Notes: generated from the sequence alone by a model not told the origin. Counted from the first letter of the stretch, positions 1 to 12,031 are shown. The stretch is 64,000 bases of DNA from Sulfitobacter mediterraneus (GCF_003054325.1 NZ_QBKU01000004.1:186001-250000), one strand, 5' to 3'. Made by a program: numbers and translations.

Positions 1-179
1 GACCCCTTAAAATAAAGCGATAGGGACTCTTCGTCGGGGCGTGATACAGTGTTGCGGGGCGGAACCCTGTCTGCTACATCGCCCCTGATTTAGACGTCTT
101 GAACCGTTTCAAGCCGCGCCAACACTCCGGTGACGCGACTTCCTTCGCATACCGGAACTGACTGTATGAGAGGATGGAC
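1..179 (+). other. Leader region upstream of the ATP synthase operon
   Basis: This is non-coding as far as I can see. It contains a short inverted repeat (CTTGAA-CCGT-TTCAAG, about 98-113) and a GAGAGG Shine-Dalgarno at 168-173. The operon promoter is expected here or further upstream of the window, but I see no convincing -35/-10 pair. Confidence 0.4.
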
Positions 180-740
180 GTGTCCGAAACAGCATCAATT
201 TCCACCGGCATTGCGCAACGCTATGCAGCTGCCGTTTACGATCTGGCGAAAGAGACCAAAAAGGTCAAAGCCATTGAGACAGATCTTGAAGGTCTGTCTG
301 CGGCACTGGCAGACAGCGAAGACTTTCGCAATCTGATCCATTCCCCGATCTACAGCCGCGATGAACAGGCAAATGCCGTTTCTGCGCTGGCCAAGAAAAT
401 GAAACTGTCGCCAATGATGGGCAACACGCTGGCGCTGATGGCGCAAAAGCGTCGCCTGTTTGTTTTGCCGCAGTTGGTCAAGACTTTGCGCGACCTGATC
501 GCCGCCGACAAAGGCGAGATCACCGCAGAGGTTACATCGGCCAAAGCGCTGACCAAGACACAATCAGACAAACTTGCCAAATCGCTCAAGGCGACCACAG
601 GCAAAACCGTAACGCTCCAAACGACCGTGGATGAAACCCTCATCGGCGGTCTTGTCGTCAAAGTGGGCTCCAAGATGATCGATACCTCGATCCGCTCGAA
701 GCTCAATTCCCTACAGAATGCAATGAAAGAGGTCGGATAA
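180..740 (+). CDS. atpH: ATP synthase F1 subunit delta
   Basis: Delta subunit of F1, part of the peripheral stator stalk that links the alpha3beta3 head to the membrane b subunits. The protein is about 186 aa, the usual family length, with the N-terminal helical domain (SISTGIAQRYAAAVYDLAKE) and the conserved C-terminal segment (TVDETLIGGLVVKVGSKMID). An in-frame ATG lies at 174, but GAGAGG (168-173) directly abuts it, whereas the GTG at 180 has the same Shine-Dalgarno at a normal 6-nt distance. The GTG start also gives an N-terminus like that of relatives (SETASIS). It is first of the five-gene operon atpHAGDC; its stop codon is immediately followed by the atpA ATG, so translation is probably coupled. 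The b, c and a (Fo) genes are not in the window, which is normal for alphaproteobacteria with split operons. Confidence 0.95.
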   Translation: MSETASISTGIAQRYAAAVYDLAKETKKVKAIETDLEGLSAALADSEDFRNLIHSPIYSRDEQANAVSALAKKMKLSPMMGNTLALMAQKRRLFVLPQLVKTLRDLIAADKGEITAEVTSAKALTKTQSDKLAKSLKATTGKTVTLQTTVDETLIGGLVVKVGSKMIDTSIRSKLNSLQNAMKEVG

Positions 741-2279
741 ATGGGTATCCAAGCTGCAGAGATTTCTGCGATCCTGAAAGACCAGATCAAGAATTTCGGT
801 CAAGAAGCAGAAGTGGCCGAAGTTGGCCGCGTGCTGTCCGTCGGTGACGGTATTGCCCGTGTTTACGGTCTGGACAATGTTCAGGCTGGTGAAATGGTTG
901 AATTCCCCGGCGGTATTCAGGGTATGGCCCTGAACCTCGAAGCGGACAACGTTGGTGTTGTTATCTTCGGTTCCGACCGTGACATCAAAGAAGGCGACAC
1001 TGTTAAGCGCACAAACTCCATTGTGGACGTGCCAACAGGTGACGAACTTCTTGGCCGTGTTGTAGACGGTCTGGGCAACCCAATTGACGGCAAAGGCCCG
1101 ATCAAATCCAAGACCCGTGGTCTTGCAGATGTGAAAGCGCCCGGCATTATCCCGCGTAAGTCGGTGCATGAGCCAATGTCGACAGGTCTGAAATCTGTTG
1201 ATGCGATGATCCCGATTGGCCGTGGCCAGCGTGAATTGATCATTGGCGACCGTCAAACCGGTAAAACAGCCGTGGCGCTTGACGCCATGCTGAACCAGGC
1301 ACAGGTGAACGCCGCCGCTGGTGACGACGAGAGCAAGAAAATGTACTGCGTGTACGTTGCGATTGGTCAAAAACGCTCCACCGTGGCGCAGCTGGTCAAA
1401 AAGCTCGAAGAATCCGGCGCCATCGAATATTCCATCGTTGTGGCCGCGACTGCATCCGAGCCTGCACCGATGCAGTTCCTCGCGCCTTATTCCGCCACCG
1501 CGATGGCAGAGCACTTCCGCGACAATGGCCGCCACGCTTTGATCATCTATGATGATTTGTCAAAGCAGGCCGTTTCTTATCGCCAGATGTCCCTGCTTCT
1601 GCGTCGTCCACCGGGGCGTGAAGCTTATCCTGGTGACGTTTTCTATCTCCACTCCCGCCTGCTGGAACGTTCGGCCAAGCTGAACGAAGACAACGGTGCC
1701 GGTTCTTTGACGGCCCTGCCGATCATCGAAACCCAAGGTGGTGACGTGTCCGCGTTTATTCCAACCAACGTGATTTCGATCACCGACGGTCAGATCTTCT
1801 TGGAAACAGAATTGTTCTACCAAGGTATCCGTCCTGCTGTGAACACCGGTCTTTCGGTTTCGCGGGTTGGCTCTTCGGCCCAGACCAAAGCGATGTCTTC
1901 GGTTGCCGGTCCGGTGAAATTGTCCTTGGCTCAGTACCGCGAAATGGCGGCCTTTGCTCAGTTCGGTTCCGATCTGGATGCCGCCACCCAGCAGTTGCTG
2001 AACCGTGGTGCCCGCCTGACCGAACTGATGAAACAGCCACAGTACGCGCCACTGTCCAACGCCGAGATCGTTTGCGTGATCTACGCAGGCACACATGGCT
2101 ACCTCGACAAGCTCGACGTGTCCGAAGTGGGCCGCTGGGAACAGGGCCTGCTGGCACACCTGCGCGGCAAGAACGCCGACCTGCTCGACGACATCACCAA
2201 CAACGATCGTAAGGTGAAAGACGAGCTGGAAGACAAAATCAAATCAGCGCTTGATTCCTACGCCGCTGACTTCGCTTAA
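741..2279 (+). CDS. atpA: ATP synthase F1 subunit alpha
   Basis: Non-catalytic nucleotide-binding subunit of the F1 head (alpha3beta3), 512 aa, full length. The Walker A loop GDRQTGKT is at residues 169-176, preceded by the beta-barrel N-terminal domain. The nucleotide-binding core contains [20 protein letters not shown], and the C-terminal helical domain ends in YAADFA. The start is fixed by direct abutment to the atpH stop and by the family N-terminus ([16 protein letters not shown]). It lies between atpH and atpG. Confidence 0.98.
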   Translation: MGIQAAEISAILKDQIKNFGQEAEVAEVGRVLSVGDGIARVYGLDNVQAGEMVEFPGGIQGMALNLEADNVGVVIFGSDRDIKEGDTVKRTNSIVDVPTGDELLGRVVDGLGNPIDGKGPIKSKTRGLADVKAPGIIPRKSVHEPMSTGLKSVDAMIPIGRGQRELIIGDRQTGKTAVALDAMLNQAQVNAAAGDDESKKMYCVYVAIGQKRSTVAQLVKKLEESGAIEYSIVVAATASEPAPMQFLAPYSATAMAEHFRDNGRHALIIYDDLSKQAVSYRQMSLLLRRPPGREAYPGDVFYLHSRLLERSAKLNEDNGAGSLTALPIIETQGGDVSAFIPTNVISITDGQIFLETELFYQGIRPAVNTGLSVSRVGSSAQTKAMSSVAGPVKLSLAQYREMAAFAQFGSDLDAATQQLLNRGARLTELMKQPQYAPLSNAEIVCVIYAGTHGYLDKLDVSEVGRWEQGLLAHLRGKNADLLDDITNNDRKVKDELEDKIKSALDSYAADFA

Positions 2280-2293
2280 GGAGAGATAAGCCA

Positions 2294-4616
<2,323 letters not shown>

Positions 4617-4631
4617 TCAGGAGCCTTACTC

Positions 4632-5069
4632 ATGGCAGACACGATGCAATTCGATCTGGTGTCGCCCGAGCGGCGGCTGGCCTCGATGGAGGTCACTTCG
4701 GTCCAGATCCCCGGTGCGGATGGCGATATGACGGCGATGGAGGGGCATGCCCCCACCATCACCACGCTGCGCCCCGGTGTTCTGACGGTAGACGGCCCGG
4801 ATGGGACACAAGCCTATGTTGTGACCGGCGGTTTCGCCGAGATCAGCAGCCGCGGTGTGTCGGTTCTGGCCGAGCGCGCCGTGGTTAAGGGTGACATGAC
4901 CCAAGACCAGCTTGACGAGATGGTTGAAGAAGCCAAGACGACTTACGCCAAAGCCAAAGAGGCTTTTGCAAATGAACCCGGCCCCGTGGATGACGCAGCC
5001 AAGCTGCTGTCGGATATGGTCGCAATGGGCGATGAGATCGGTCTTTCGGCGAAACAGCCAAACCTCTGA
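4632..5069 (+). CDS. atpC: ATP synthase F1 subunit epsilon
   Basis: Epsilon subunit, a regulatory component of the central stalk, 145 aa. The N-terminal beta-sandwich is intact ([36 protein letters not shown]), followed by a C-terminal helical hairpin of somewhat degenerate sequence. It is the last F1 gene, and a strong intrinsic terminator follows within 25 nt. Confidence 0.96.
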   Translation: MADTMQFDLVSPERRLASMEVTSVQIPGADGDMTAMEGHAPTITTLRPGVLTVDGPDGTQAYVVTGGFAEISSRGVSVLAERAVVKGDMTQDQLDEMVEEAKTTYAKAKEAFANEPGPVDDAAKLLSDMVAMGDEIGLSAKQPNL

Positions 5070-5091
5070 TCCGGTTACAATGGTATTAAAG

Positions 5092-5117
5092 AGGCCTCGC
5101 GCAAGCGGGGCCTTTTT
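5092..5117 (+). terminator. Rho-independent terminator after the atp operon
   Basis: AGGCCTCGC (5092-5100) pairs over 9 bp, with one G-T wobble, with GCGGGGCCT (5105-5113) across a GCAA tetraloop. A run of five T follows (5113-5117). Confidence 0.9.
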
Positions 5118-5184
5118 GCTTTGCTGCACCCGCAAAATCCGCCAGTATGCACGCACAACTGGAAGGCCGGACACCGTTTGATTT

Positions 5185-5535
5185 ATGAAAAAACTTCGCA
5201 GTCATCTTATCGGCGTGGACAGCGGTGATGTTGTCCTGTTTTCGGACTATGAAAACGGCGGTGACATGTGGACCGGTGAGGGCCAGCGCGAGCGCCGCAA
5301 GCAGATTACCTTTTCCGAAGCGTTCAAATCCCCGCCCAGTGTGCAGGTGTCTCTGTCCCTTTGGGATGTGGATGCCGCGACGGTCATGCGGGCCGATATT
5401 GCGGCAGACAAGGTGACAGAGGCCGGCTTTGACATGGTGTTCCGCACATGGGGCGACACCCGTGTGGCACGGGTGCGCATGGCGTGGTCGGCCATTGGTG
5501 AATTGTCAGAAGACGACGATTGGGACGTCAGCTGA
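5185..5535 (+). CDS. Small H-type lectin domain protein
   Basis: 116-aa protein without a signal peptide. Most of it (about residues 33-107) resembles the H-type lectin fold, a compact beta-sandwich first known from Helix pomatia agglutinin and Discoidin I. The recognisable pattern is F-x-P-P-x-V-x-V-S-L-x-x-x-D followed by F-D-M-V-F-R-T-W-G-D and a final V-x-M-A-W-S-A-I-G. In the family, the oligomer edges bind N-acetylgalactosamine. Here no partner or ligand is evident, and the protein appears to be cytoplasmic. It lies after the atp terminator, so it is expressed either by readthrough or from its own promoter. It is convergent with prs, 8 nt away. Confidence 0.75.
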   Translation: MKKLRSHLIGVDSGDVVLFSDYENGGDMWTGEGQRERRKQITFSEAFKSPPSVQVSLSLWDVDAATVMRADIAADKVTEAGFDMVFRTWGDTRVARVRMAWSAIGELSEDDDWDVS

Positions 5536-5543
5536 TCAGGCGA

Positions 5544-6563
5544 TCAGCTTCCGGCGTACATTCCATCGTAAATCGGGCCCAATGTGTCCTGCTCAAACAG
5601 CGAAGACACCGATGTGCCGTTCCAGATGTTCAGGATCGCTTGGGCAAAGACCGGCGCGGTTGGCACGATACGGATGTTGGCCGCATTCTTGACCTCGGCG
5701 GTGGGTTGGATGCTGTCGGTGATGACCAGTGATTTCATCACCGAATTTGTGACACGTTCCACGGCAGGGCCGGACATCACGCCGTGGCTGATGTAGGAAT
5801 GCACTTCCTTGGCACCATTCTCCAGCAGCACTTCGGCGGCTTTGCACAGCGTGCCGGCAGTGTCGCAGATATCGTCCACGATCAGGCAGATTTTGCCTTT
5901 TACATCACCAATGACGGTCATCTCGGCGATCTCACCGGGCTTTTCGCGGCGTTTGTCTACGATCGAAAGGGGGGAGTTGATCCGCTTGGCCAGTTCCCGT
6001 GCGCGGGCCACGCCGCCCACGTCAGGCGAGACAATCATCAGCTCGTCCATGCGGTCCTTGAACGTGTGTTTGATATCAAGGGCAAACACCGGTGAGGCAT
6101 AGAGGTTGTCCACTGGAATATCGAAAAAGCCCTGAATCTGTGCGGCATGCAGATCCATTGTCAAAACCCGTTCGATGCCTGTGCCAACCAGCATGTTTGC
6201 CACCATCTTGGCGGTGATGGGCGTCCGCGCCTTGGTGCGGCGATCCTGACGGGCATAACCGAAGTATGGCAGCACTGCCGTGACCCGCGCCGCCGAAGAT
6301 CGGCGCAGCGCGTCGGCCATGATCAGCAGCTCCATCAGGTTGTCGTTGGCCGGGTTCGAGGTCGGTTGAATGATGAACATATCCTCACCGCGCACGTTTT
6401 CGAACACCTCGACAAAGATCTCACCGTCGTTGAACCGCTCAACCCGTGCATCGACCAGCCCGACATTGACCCCCCGATGCAGCGACATGCGCCGCGCGAT
6501 TGCCTTGGCCAGTGGCATATTGGCGTTGCCTGAAATCAGTTTGGGTTCTGAGGGGGTGGGCAT
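5544..6563 (-). CDS. prs: Ribose-phosphate pyrophosphokinase (PRPP synthetase)
   Basis: Makes PRPP from ribose 5-phosphate and ATP, the common precursor for purines, pyrimidines, histidine and NAD. About 339 aa. Visible family motifs are [20 protein letters not shown] near the N-terminus, the [10 protein letters not shown] catalytic flexible-loop region and the PRPP-binding loop [13 protein letters not shown] chose the ATG at 6563 ([15 protein letters not shown]) rather than a longer in-frame extension, because GGAG lies 9 nt upstream and homology begins just after it. Confidence 0.96.
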   Translation of the reverse strand: MPTPSEPKLISGNANMPLAKAIARRMSLHRGVNVGLVDARVERFNDGEIFVEVFENVRGEDMFIIQPTSNPANDNLMELLIMADALRRSSAARVTAVLPYFGYARQDRRTKARTPITAKMVANMLVGTGIERVLTMDLHAAQIQGFFDIPVDNLYASPVFALDIKHTFKDRMDELMIVSPDVGGVARARELAKRINSPLSIVDKRREKPGEIAEMTVIGDVKGKICLIVDDICDTAGTLCKAAEVLLENGAKEVHSYISHGVMSGPAVERVTNSVMKSLVITDSIQPTAEVKNAANIRIVPTAPVFAQAILNIWNGTSVSSLFEQDTLGPIYDGMYAGS

Positions 6564-6668
6564 TGGGGCAGTCTCCGAGTGGGGCGTAGATGACAGATTC
6601 GTGACGTTGACACCACCTAGCATGGCCTTACGGTGCCGCAAAGCAGCTCAGCCCAGAAGGAGAGCCAA

Positions 6669-7265
6669 ATGGCCCAGATCGACTATTTTTTTGCCACCCT
6701 GTCCCCTTATTGTTACCTCGCAGGCACTCGCCTTGAAGAGGTGGCCGCCAAACATGGGGCGAGCATCAACTACAAGCCTTTCGATATCGTCGCGGCCTTT
6801 GGCCGGACGGGAGGCACACCGCCAAAGGACCGGCACATCAGCCGCATTGAATACCGCGCCCAAGAACTGGTGCGGCAGGCCAAGAAACTTGGCATGGATT
6901 TCAACCTCAAGCCCGCACATTGGCCGACCAATGGCGCGCCAGCCGCCTATGCCTTTATCGCAGCGCAGAATGCAGGTGGCGGAGATTTGGGGCAATTGGC
7001 GCATCTGATCACCCGCGCCGTCTGGGCCGAGGAAAAAGACATCGCGCAAGACGACGTTGTTCGCGCCTGCTTGCAAGAGGCAGGCTTTGATCCGGCACTG
7101 GCAGACAGCGGCATGTTGGTCGGGGCGGAGACCTATGCCCGCAACCTTGAAGAAGCGGTTGAGCGGGGTGTCTTTGGTGCACCTTTCTACTTTGTCGGTG
7201 ATCAACGGTTCTGGGGGCAGGACCGCATCGCCGACGTTGATGCCCATCTGGCAGGCGATCTGTGA
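6669..7265 (+). CDS. 2-hydroxychromene-2-carboxylate isomerase / GST-kappa family protein
   Basis: 198-aa thioredoxin-fold protein of the DsbA/GST-kappa superfamily. The N-terminus IDYFFATLSPYCYLAG carries the catalytic-type serine of HCCA isomerases in place of a CxxC motif. The C-terminal half has the usual AxxxGVFGAPFYFVGDQRFWGQDR cis-proline segment. Family members isomerise aromatic degradation intermediates or act as glutathione-dependent enzymes; the substrate here cannot be told. Start at ATG 6669 with an AGAAGGAGAG Shine-Dalgarno just upstream. The stop overlaps the start of the following hydrolase by 4 nt, so the two form one transcription unit. Confidence 0.85.
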   Translation: MAQIDYFFATLSPYCYLAGTRLEEVAAKHGASINYKPFDIVAAFGRTGGTPPKDRHISRIEYRAQELVRQAKKLGMDFNLKPAHWPTNGAPAAYAFIAAQNAGGGDLGQLAHLITRAVWAEEKDIAQDDVVRACLQEAGFDPALADSGMLVGAETYARNLEEAVERGVFGAPFYFVGDQRFWGQDRIADVDAHLAGDL

Positions 7266-8065
7266 CAGCCCAAGTAGGGTTCACCCCTCACGTGAGCACG
7301 CTTGGATCCGGCCCGCGCCGGGTTCTTGCCTTGCATTGCACGCTGGCCTTTGGCGGGGCATGGGGCGGCATGGTCAAATTGCTGGGTGAGGATCTGACCT
7401 TTATCGCGCCTGACATGCCCAGCCATGGCCGCAGCGTTGACTGGGACGAGCGCAGCAGCTTTGCTGATACAGTGCTTGCGGCGTCATTGTCGGTGATGGA
7501 TGACGCGCCGATGGATGTGATCGGCCATTCTTTTGGCGCAGCCACGGCCCTGCGCATGGCGGTGGAACATCCCGCAAGGGTCCGTAGCATTACCTTGATC
7601 GAGCCGGTTTTCTTTGCCGTGGCGATGGCCGACGCATCTGACACCATGGGCGATCAAGATGGCCGCGCACAGCCCTTTGTTGATGCGATGCAAGCGGGGG
7701 ACCGCGCCCTTGCTGCCCGTCTGTTCAACCGGATGTGGAGCGAGGCGGGAACATGGGACCGTTTGCCGGACCGCACCCGCGCTGCCATGACCCGCGCCAT
7801 CCACGTGGTGCCGGACACCCATGCGTTTCTTTACGATGATCTTTGCGGACTGCTGGAACCGGGGCAGCTTGATGCGCTGACTTTGCCAACTCTGCTGATC
7901 CGCGGCGAACAGGCGTTACCCGCCATTGCGGCGGTGAATGACGGGCTGTGCAAACGCATCCCCGGAGCGGTTCAGTCGGTTATCGCAGGGGCAGGCCACA
8001 TGGCCCCGATCAGCCATCCGGCAGAAACGTCAGAGGCATTTGCCACTTTGCTTGAACGGGCCTGA
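7262..8065 (+). CDS. Alpha/beta fold hydrolase
   Basis: 267-aa alpha/beta hydrolase. The nucleophile elbow GHSFGAA carries the active serine, an LHCT oxyanion-hole region lies near residue 25, and the C-terminal catalytic histidine is in GAGHMAPISHPAE. It starts at GTG 7262 in a GTGA overlap with the upstream isomerase, so both are probably co-translated and may act in one catabolic step. Substrate unknown. Convergent with ltaE 7 nt away. Confidence 0.8.
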   Translation: MTAQVGFTPHVSTLGSGPRRVLALHCTLAFGGAWGGMVKLLGEDLTFIAPDMPSHGRSVDWDERSSFADTVLAASLSVMDDAPMDVIGHSFGAATALRMAVEHPARVRSITLIEPVFFAVAMADASDTMGDQDGRAQPFVDAMQAGDRALAARLFNRMWSEAGTWDRLPDRTRAAMTRAIHVVPDTHAFLYDDLCGLLEPGQLDALTLPTLLIRGEQALPAIAAVNDGLCKRIPGAVQSVIAGAGHMAPISHPAETSEAFATLLERA

Positions 8066-8072
8066 TTGGCGC

Positions 8073-9107
8073 TTAGAAATGGCTCAGGAACTGGTCGACC
8101 CGCTCTTTGCTGATAGACCAGTCGCACACCATCCGCGCGGCAAGCAGGCTGTCCTCCGGCCCATCTAGCGGTCCGTCCCATAGGTAGTATTTGGCTCCGG
8201 CCTCATGCAGCTTGCGGTGAATGACCCGTGGGAAGCGCGGGAACAGCATATTGGCTTCCGGTTTATGCAAAAACTCTGCCCCGGCCTTGCGCAATCCCTC
8301 TGCCAGATAGGCCGCATTGGCATTGGCCTGCCGCGCAGTCTCGCGCCACAGATCGTCTTGCAGGTATCCGGCCATTTGCGCGGACAGGAACCGGTGCTTT
8401 GAAAACAGATGCGCCCCGCGCTTGCGGCGCAGCTCAAATTCCCATGCCTTTGTTGGATCAAAGAACACAACCGCCTCAACCCCCATGCAGCCGTTCTTGG
8501 TGCCGCCAAAGCTGACAACATCCACACCCAACTTCCACGTCATCTCGGCCGGTGTGCAGCTCAGCGCCTCGGTCGCATTGGCAAATCGTGCGCCGTCCAT
8601 ATGCACCGGGATCTCATGGGCCTTGGCCACATCGGTGAGCGCCCGCAATTCGGTCAAGGTATGCACCGACCCGCGCTCTGTGACTTGGGTGATCGAAACC
8701 GGGCCGCGCTGCGCCGAATGCACATCATCAGGAGAGCGGGCCGCAATCGCCGCCTGCAAAGCCTCTGGCGTCATCTTGTCCTGTGTCGGTATCACTGTCA
8801 GCTTGGCCGCGCCTGCATAGAATTCTGGCGCGTTGCACTCGTCTTCCTGAATATGGGCCACTTCGGAACAAAAGACCGTCTGCCAAGGCTGGCAATAGCA
8901 GGCCAGCGCCAGTGCATTGGCCGCTGTGCCCGTCGCCACCAGATAAACCGCTGCATCCGGCGCCTCAAACACGCGGCGGATCTCGGCGCGGACTTCATCC
9001 ATGATCGGATCGTTGCCATAGGGCATCGCATAGTCGGTGTTGGCGGCAATCACCCGCTCCATCACCTGCGGATGCGCCGGGCCTGCATTGTCAGAGGCAA
9101 AAAACAT
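8073..9107 (-). CDS. ltaE: Low-specificity L-threonine aldolase
   Basis: PLP-dependent fold-type I enzyme, about 344 aa, cleaving threonine/allothreonine to glycine and acetaldehyde. The N-terminal FASDNAGPAHPQVM segment, the HMDGARFANA motif and the PLP lysine in SFGGTKNGCMG match the family. The start at 9107 is set by a TGATG junction with the upstream gene (1-nt overlap). A longer in-frame form exists but would add residues unlike the family. Confidence 0.88.
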   Translation of the reverse strand: MFFASDNAGPAHPQVMERVIAANTDYAMPYGNDPIMDEVRAEIRRVFEAPDAAVYLVATGTAANALALACYCQPWQTVFCSEVAHIQEDECNAPEFYAGAAKLTVIPTQDKMTPEALQAAIAARSPDDVHSAQRGPVSITQVTERGSVHTLTELRALTDVAKAHEIPVHMDGARFANATEALSCTPAEMTWKLGVDVVSFGGTKNGCMGVEAVVFFDPTKAWEFELRRKRGAHLFSKHRFLSAQMAGYLQDDLWRETARQANANAAYLAEGLRKAGAEFLHKPEANMLFPRFPRVIHRKLHEAGAKYYLWDGPLDGPEDSLLAARMVCDWSISKERVDQFLSHF

Positions 9108-9577
9108 CAGGTCGGCTCCTCGATGATGTGGTCTTCCCATTCCTCGAACGGGGTGTCGAATTCTGAAACGGTGCCGCCTTGCACGCTGATCCCGGCGTCA
9201 TGCACCGACTGGGCTGTGCCGCTGATCAAGGGATGCCATTCGGGCAAGGGCTTGCCCTGCCAGAGCAGACGATAGGCACAGGTCTGCGGCATCCAATAGG
9301 CATGGCTGTCCATGTTATCGGGTTTGAGAACGATGCAATCTGGCACAAACTGATGGCGGTTTTCGTAGTGCACACAGCGGCAGGTCGTATCATCGAGCAG
9401 GCGGCAGGCCACGCGGGTCAGCGCCACCTCGCCGCTGTCTTCATCTTCCAGCTTGTTCAGGCAGCATTTCCCGCAACCATCACACAGCGCCTCCCACTCT
9501 GTCTGGTTCATCTCGGACAGCGGCTTTTTCTCCCAGAACTTCGGGGTCAGGCCCTTGCGCCCAATTGGATCGCTCAT
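9107..9577 (-). CDS. YcgN-family cysteine cluster protein (UPF0260)
   Basis: 156-aa cytoplasmic protein with eight cysteines in the pattern C-D-G-C-G-K-C-C, C-R-C, P-D-C and Q-T-C-A-Y, typical of the YcgN/YkgJ zinc- or iron-sulfur-binding group. Function unknown in the family. It is translationally coupled to ltaE downstream and overlaps ribF upstream by 4 nt, so all three share one minus-strand operon. Confidence 0.88.
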   Translation of the reverse strand: MSDPIGRKGLTPKFWEKKPLSEMNQTEWEALCDGCGKCCLNKLEDEDSGEVALTRVACRLLDDTTCRCVHYENRHQFVPDCIVLKPDNMDSHAYWMPQTCAYRLLWQGKPLPEWHPLISGTAQSVHDAGISVQGGTVSEFDTPFEEWEDHIIEEPT

Positions 9578-10506
9578 AGGGCATCCAGAATGCTACGGGC
9601 CTTGGCGCAATCTGCATCCATCTGGGTGATCAGCGCATCCAGACTGTCAAAGTTTTCCTCGCCGCGCAGATGTTCGACCAAGGCGATGGACAGAGGCGCG
9701 CCGTAAAGATCGCCTTTGAAGTCAAAAATATAGGTCTCCAAATTGGCGGTGTTTTCACCAAACATCGGGCGCACACCTATGCTGGCCGCGCCCTGATAAC
9801 TGCCCTTGTGCGGGCCTTCCAAAACATCGACCAGCACTGCGTAAACGCCAAAAGCAGGCGGGTGGATGTCATCAATGGACATATTCGCGGTGGGAAAGCC
9901 CAATTCGCGCCCGCGCTGTTCGCCGGTGATGACCGGCCCGTCAACCCTGTGCCAATGGCCCAACATTGCGGCGGCCTCGCGCGGCTTGCCGTCGCTGAGC
10001 GCCTTGCGGATTGCAGTGGAGGATACGGTCTGCGCTCCGGTTTCCAAAAGGGGGGCAATCGTCACGCCAAAGCCAAAGGTCTCGCCAAAGGTGATCAAAT
10101 CCTTAGCGTTGCCCGCCCGGCCTTTGCCAAAACAGAAATCCGCACCAACCACCACATGCGCAATGCCCAGCCCATCCTTGAGCACATCGCGGGCAAATTC
10201 CTCTGGCGTCAGGGAAGCCAGCTGCGTGCCAAAGTTCAGCTCATAAAGCAGATCAATGCCGACCTTCTCCAGTCTATGCGCCCGCGCATCTCGGCTCATC
10301 AGGCGAAAGGGCGGCGCATCGGGGGCGAAAAACTCTCTGGGGTGCGGCTCAAAAGTGATCACGCCCAGCGGCGCATCGGGGGCGGCGTTGCGGGCCAGAT
10401 CAATGACCGACATATGGCCCTGATGGACACCGTCAAAGTTGCCAATCGCGGCGGTGGCGCCGCGGTCGCTTTGATCTACAAACTGGTGGTCACGGATGAT
10501 CTTCAT
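9574..10506 (-). CDS. ribF: Bifunctional riboflavin kinase / FAD synthetase
   Basis: 310 aa. The N-terminal nucleotidyltransferase domain has GNFDGVHQGHMSVI near residue 22. The C-terminal riboflavin-kinase domain has GRELGFPTANMSID and the terminal Y-G-x-P-L-S-I segment. It converts riboflavin to FMN and then FAD. First gene of the ribF-ycgN-ltaE run. An intergenic repeat lies between it and the maoC-like gene upstream. Confidence 0.95.
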   Translation of the reverse strand: MKIIRDHQFVDQSDRGATAAIGNFDGVHQGHMSVIDLARNAAPDAPLGVITFEPHPREFFAPDAPPFRLMSRDARAHRLEKVGIDLLYELNFGTQLASLTPEEFARDVLKDGLGIAHVVVGADFCFGKGRAGNAKDLITFGETFGFGVTIAPLLETGAQTVSSTAIRKALSDGKPREAAAMLGHWHRVDGPVITGEQRGRELGFPTANMSIDDIHPPAFGVYAVLVDVLEGPHKGSYQGAASIGVRPMFGENTANLETYIFDFKGDLYGAPLSIALVEHLRGEENFDSLDALITQMDADCAKARSILDAL

Positions 10507-10553
10507 AGATCATTGCCTATCGGCCACGGCCCGCAGTGGCAAGCACTGGGCCT

Positions 10554-10616
10554 GCTTCATTTGGCCAGAAAAACCTCCGGGGGAATCGCGGCCTGCCGCG
10601 ATGGGGGCTGGCCCCC
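10554..10616 (-). repeat. Intergenic repeat, copy 1 (complex form)
   Basis: Read on the minus strand this is GGGGGCCAGCCCCC (10616-10603), a hairpin ATCGCGGCAGGCCGCGAT, then CCCCCGGAGGTTTTTCTGG continuing CCAAATGAAGCA. The same order of elements recurs at 48131-48174 and 62784-62842, and the tail recurs at 37105-37128 and 57318-57341. It sits directly downstream of the MaoC-like gene and could act as a terminator. Confidence 0.8.
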
Positions 10617-10624
10617 TTGCCGGA

Positions 10625-11068
10625 TCAGTCGAACTTGCGCGACGGTGCCAGCACTGTGGCCTCGCCGATCAACACTTTCTTGCCGTCCACGGCGCAATGG
10701 CAATCCATTTTGACCCGGCGCTTGGCAAACTCGATATCGGTTACTTTGACCTCGGCATAGACCATATCACCGGGGCGCACAGGGCCAAGAAACTTGAGCG
10801 ATTGGCCCAGATAAACCGTCCCGTGGCCGGGCAGTTGTTCCCCGATCACCGCCGAGATCAAACCGGCCGTCAGCATCCCGTGGGCGATGCGACCCTCAAA
10901 GATCGTGTCTTGGGCATAGTCATCATCCAGATGCACCGGGTTCCGGTCCGTCGAGATCTGCGCGAACATTTCGATATCCGCGTCGGTCACGACCTTACGC
11001 AGATAGCGGCTCATGCCGATTTCGATGTCTTCGATACAGATCGTGCCGCGCGGAAGGTTGTCCAACAT
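10625..11068 (-). CDS. MaoC-family dehydratase
   Basis: 147-aa single hot-dog-fold protein with the MaoC/R-hydratase signature: I-S-T-D-R-N-P-V-H-L-D-D-D-Y-A followed by G-R-I-A-H-G-M-L-T-A. Relatives hydrate (R)-enoyl-CoA in fatty-acid or polyhydroxyalkanoate metabolism. The substrate is not determinable here. Separated from ribF by a repeat/terminator element. Confidence 0.88.
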   Translation of the reverse strand: MLDNLPRGTICIEDIEIGMSRYLRKVVTDADIEMFAQISTDRNPVHLDDDYAQDTIFEGRIAHGMLTAGLISAVIGEQLPGHGTVYLGQSLKFLGPVRPGDMVYAEVKVTDIEFAKRRVKMDCHCAVDGKKVLIGEATVLAPSRKFD

Positions 11069-11158
11069 ACCCCATCCTCTGAGTAATAAAATGCCGTTCG
11101 GAGCATCTCCGATGTAACTTAATTACTTTGCAGGCGCAGAAAATCAAGGGGAAAATTG

Positions 11159-12031
11159 TTAGCGCAGGAACCCAATTGAATAGTTTGGAGAGGACTTTTC
11201 CTTTTCAAGGTAGTCACTTAGCGCGTTTGGGTCAGGTTGTCGCAGTGTTTTGGTTTCTGCGGCAGCAAGGCCACCTGTGATGAACAGAGAATCAATATCT
11301 TCGCCAATCGCGCCTTGAATGTCGGTCAGGATGCCATCGCCAATGGCCAAAATCCGGTCATCAGAAACCACTTTACCCAGCGCAGACAGCCGCCGCCGCG
11401 CCAGATCATAGATCGGCGGATGTGGTTTGCCAAAATACAGGCTCTCGCCGCCCATCTCTGCATAAAGCTTGGCCAGCGCCCCGGCGCACCATTCACGCTG
11501 ATGGCCGCGATCCACAACGATATCGGGATTGGCACAAAGCAGTTTCAGGCCCATCTGTTTGGCCATCAGAAACTGCGGGCGCATCACATCGGGGTCCGCG
11601 TGCGGATCTTCCGGGCCGGTACAGACAATACCTTCGGCCTCGGCCAGCGGCACCTGTTGGATCGTCATCGGATCGTCGAGCAGATGCAGCGGCTGAAAGA
11701 ACTTTTCCTCACCCGGTTGGCCAATGAACCAGACCTTTTGCCCGACAACCCCCTGAAACATGGCAGAACGCGCTGAATCGCCCGAGGTGGCGATTGTGTC
11801 CCATGCGTCATCCGGGACACCAAAATGCACCAACTGCTTTTCCACACCGGCGCGAGGGCGCGGGGAATTGGTGACCAGAACAACCTTGCCGCCGGTCTTG
11901 CGGTAGGCCTGAAGGGCGGCAACCGCGTCAGGCAGGGCTTTGACCCCGTCATGCACGCAGCCCCACAGATCCACAAAGAGCGCATCATATTGGGCGGAAA
12001 TCTCGGCGAGGGTGTCGACAATGCGGGTCAT
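11159..12031 (-). CDS. HAD-superfamily hydrolase, class IIA (TIGR01459-like)
   Basis: 290-aa phosphatase of the NagD-like HAD-IIA type. Motif I is ALFVDLWGCVHDG with the nucleophile aspartate, motif II is LVTNSPRP and motif IV is AIGDGILTDIQGA. The family is common in alphaproteobacteria; substrates are usually sugar or nucleotide monophosphates. The last residues (SSPNYSIGFLR) look like a non-conserved tail. Confidence 0.85.
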   Translation of the reverse strand: MTRIVDTLAEISAQYDALFVDLWGCVHDGVKALPDAVAALQAYRKTGGKVVLVTNSPRPRAGVEKQLVHFGVPDDAWDTIATSGDSARSAMFQGVVGQKVWFIGQPGEEKFFQPLHLLDDPMTIQQVPLAEAEGIVCTGPEDPHADPDVMRPQFLMAKQMGLKLLCANPDIVVDRGHQREWCAGALAKLYAEMGGESLYFGKPHPPIYDLARRRLSALGKVVSDDRILAIGDGILTDIQGAIGEDIDSLFITGGLAAAETKTLRQPDPNALSDYLEKEKSSPNYSIGFLR

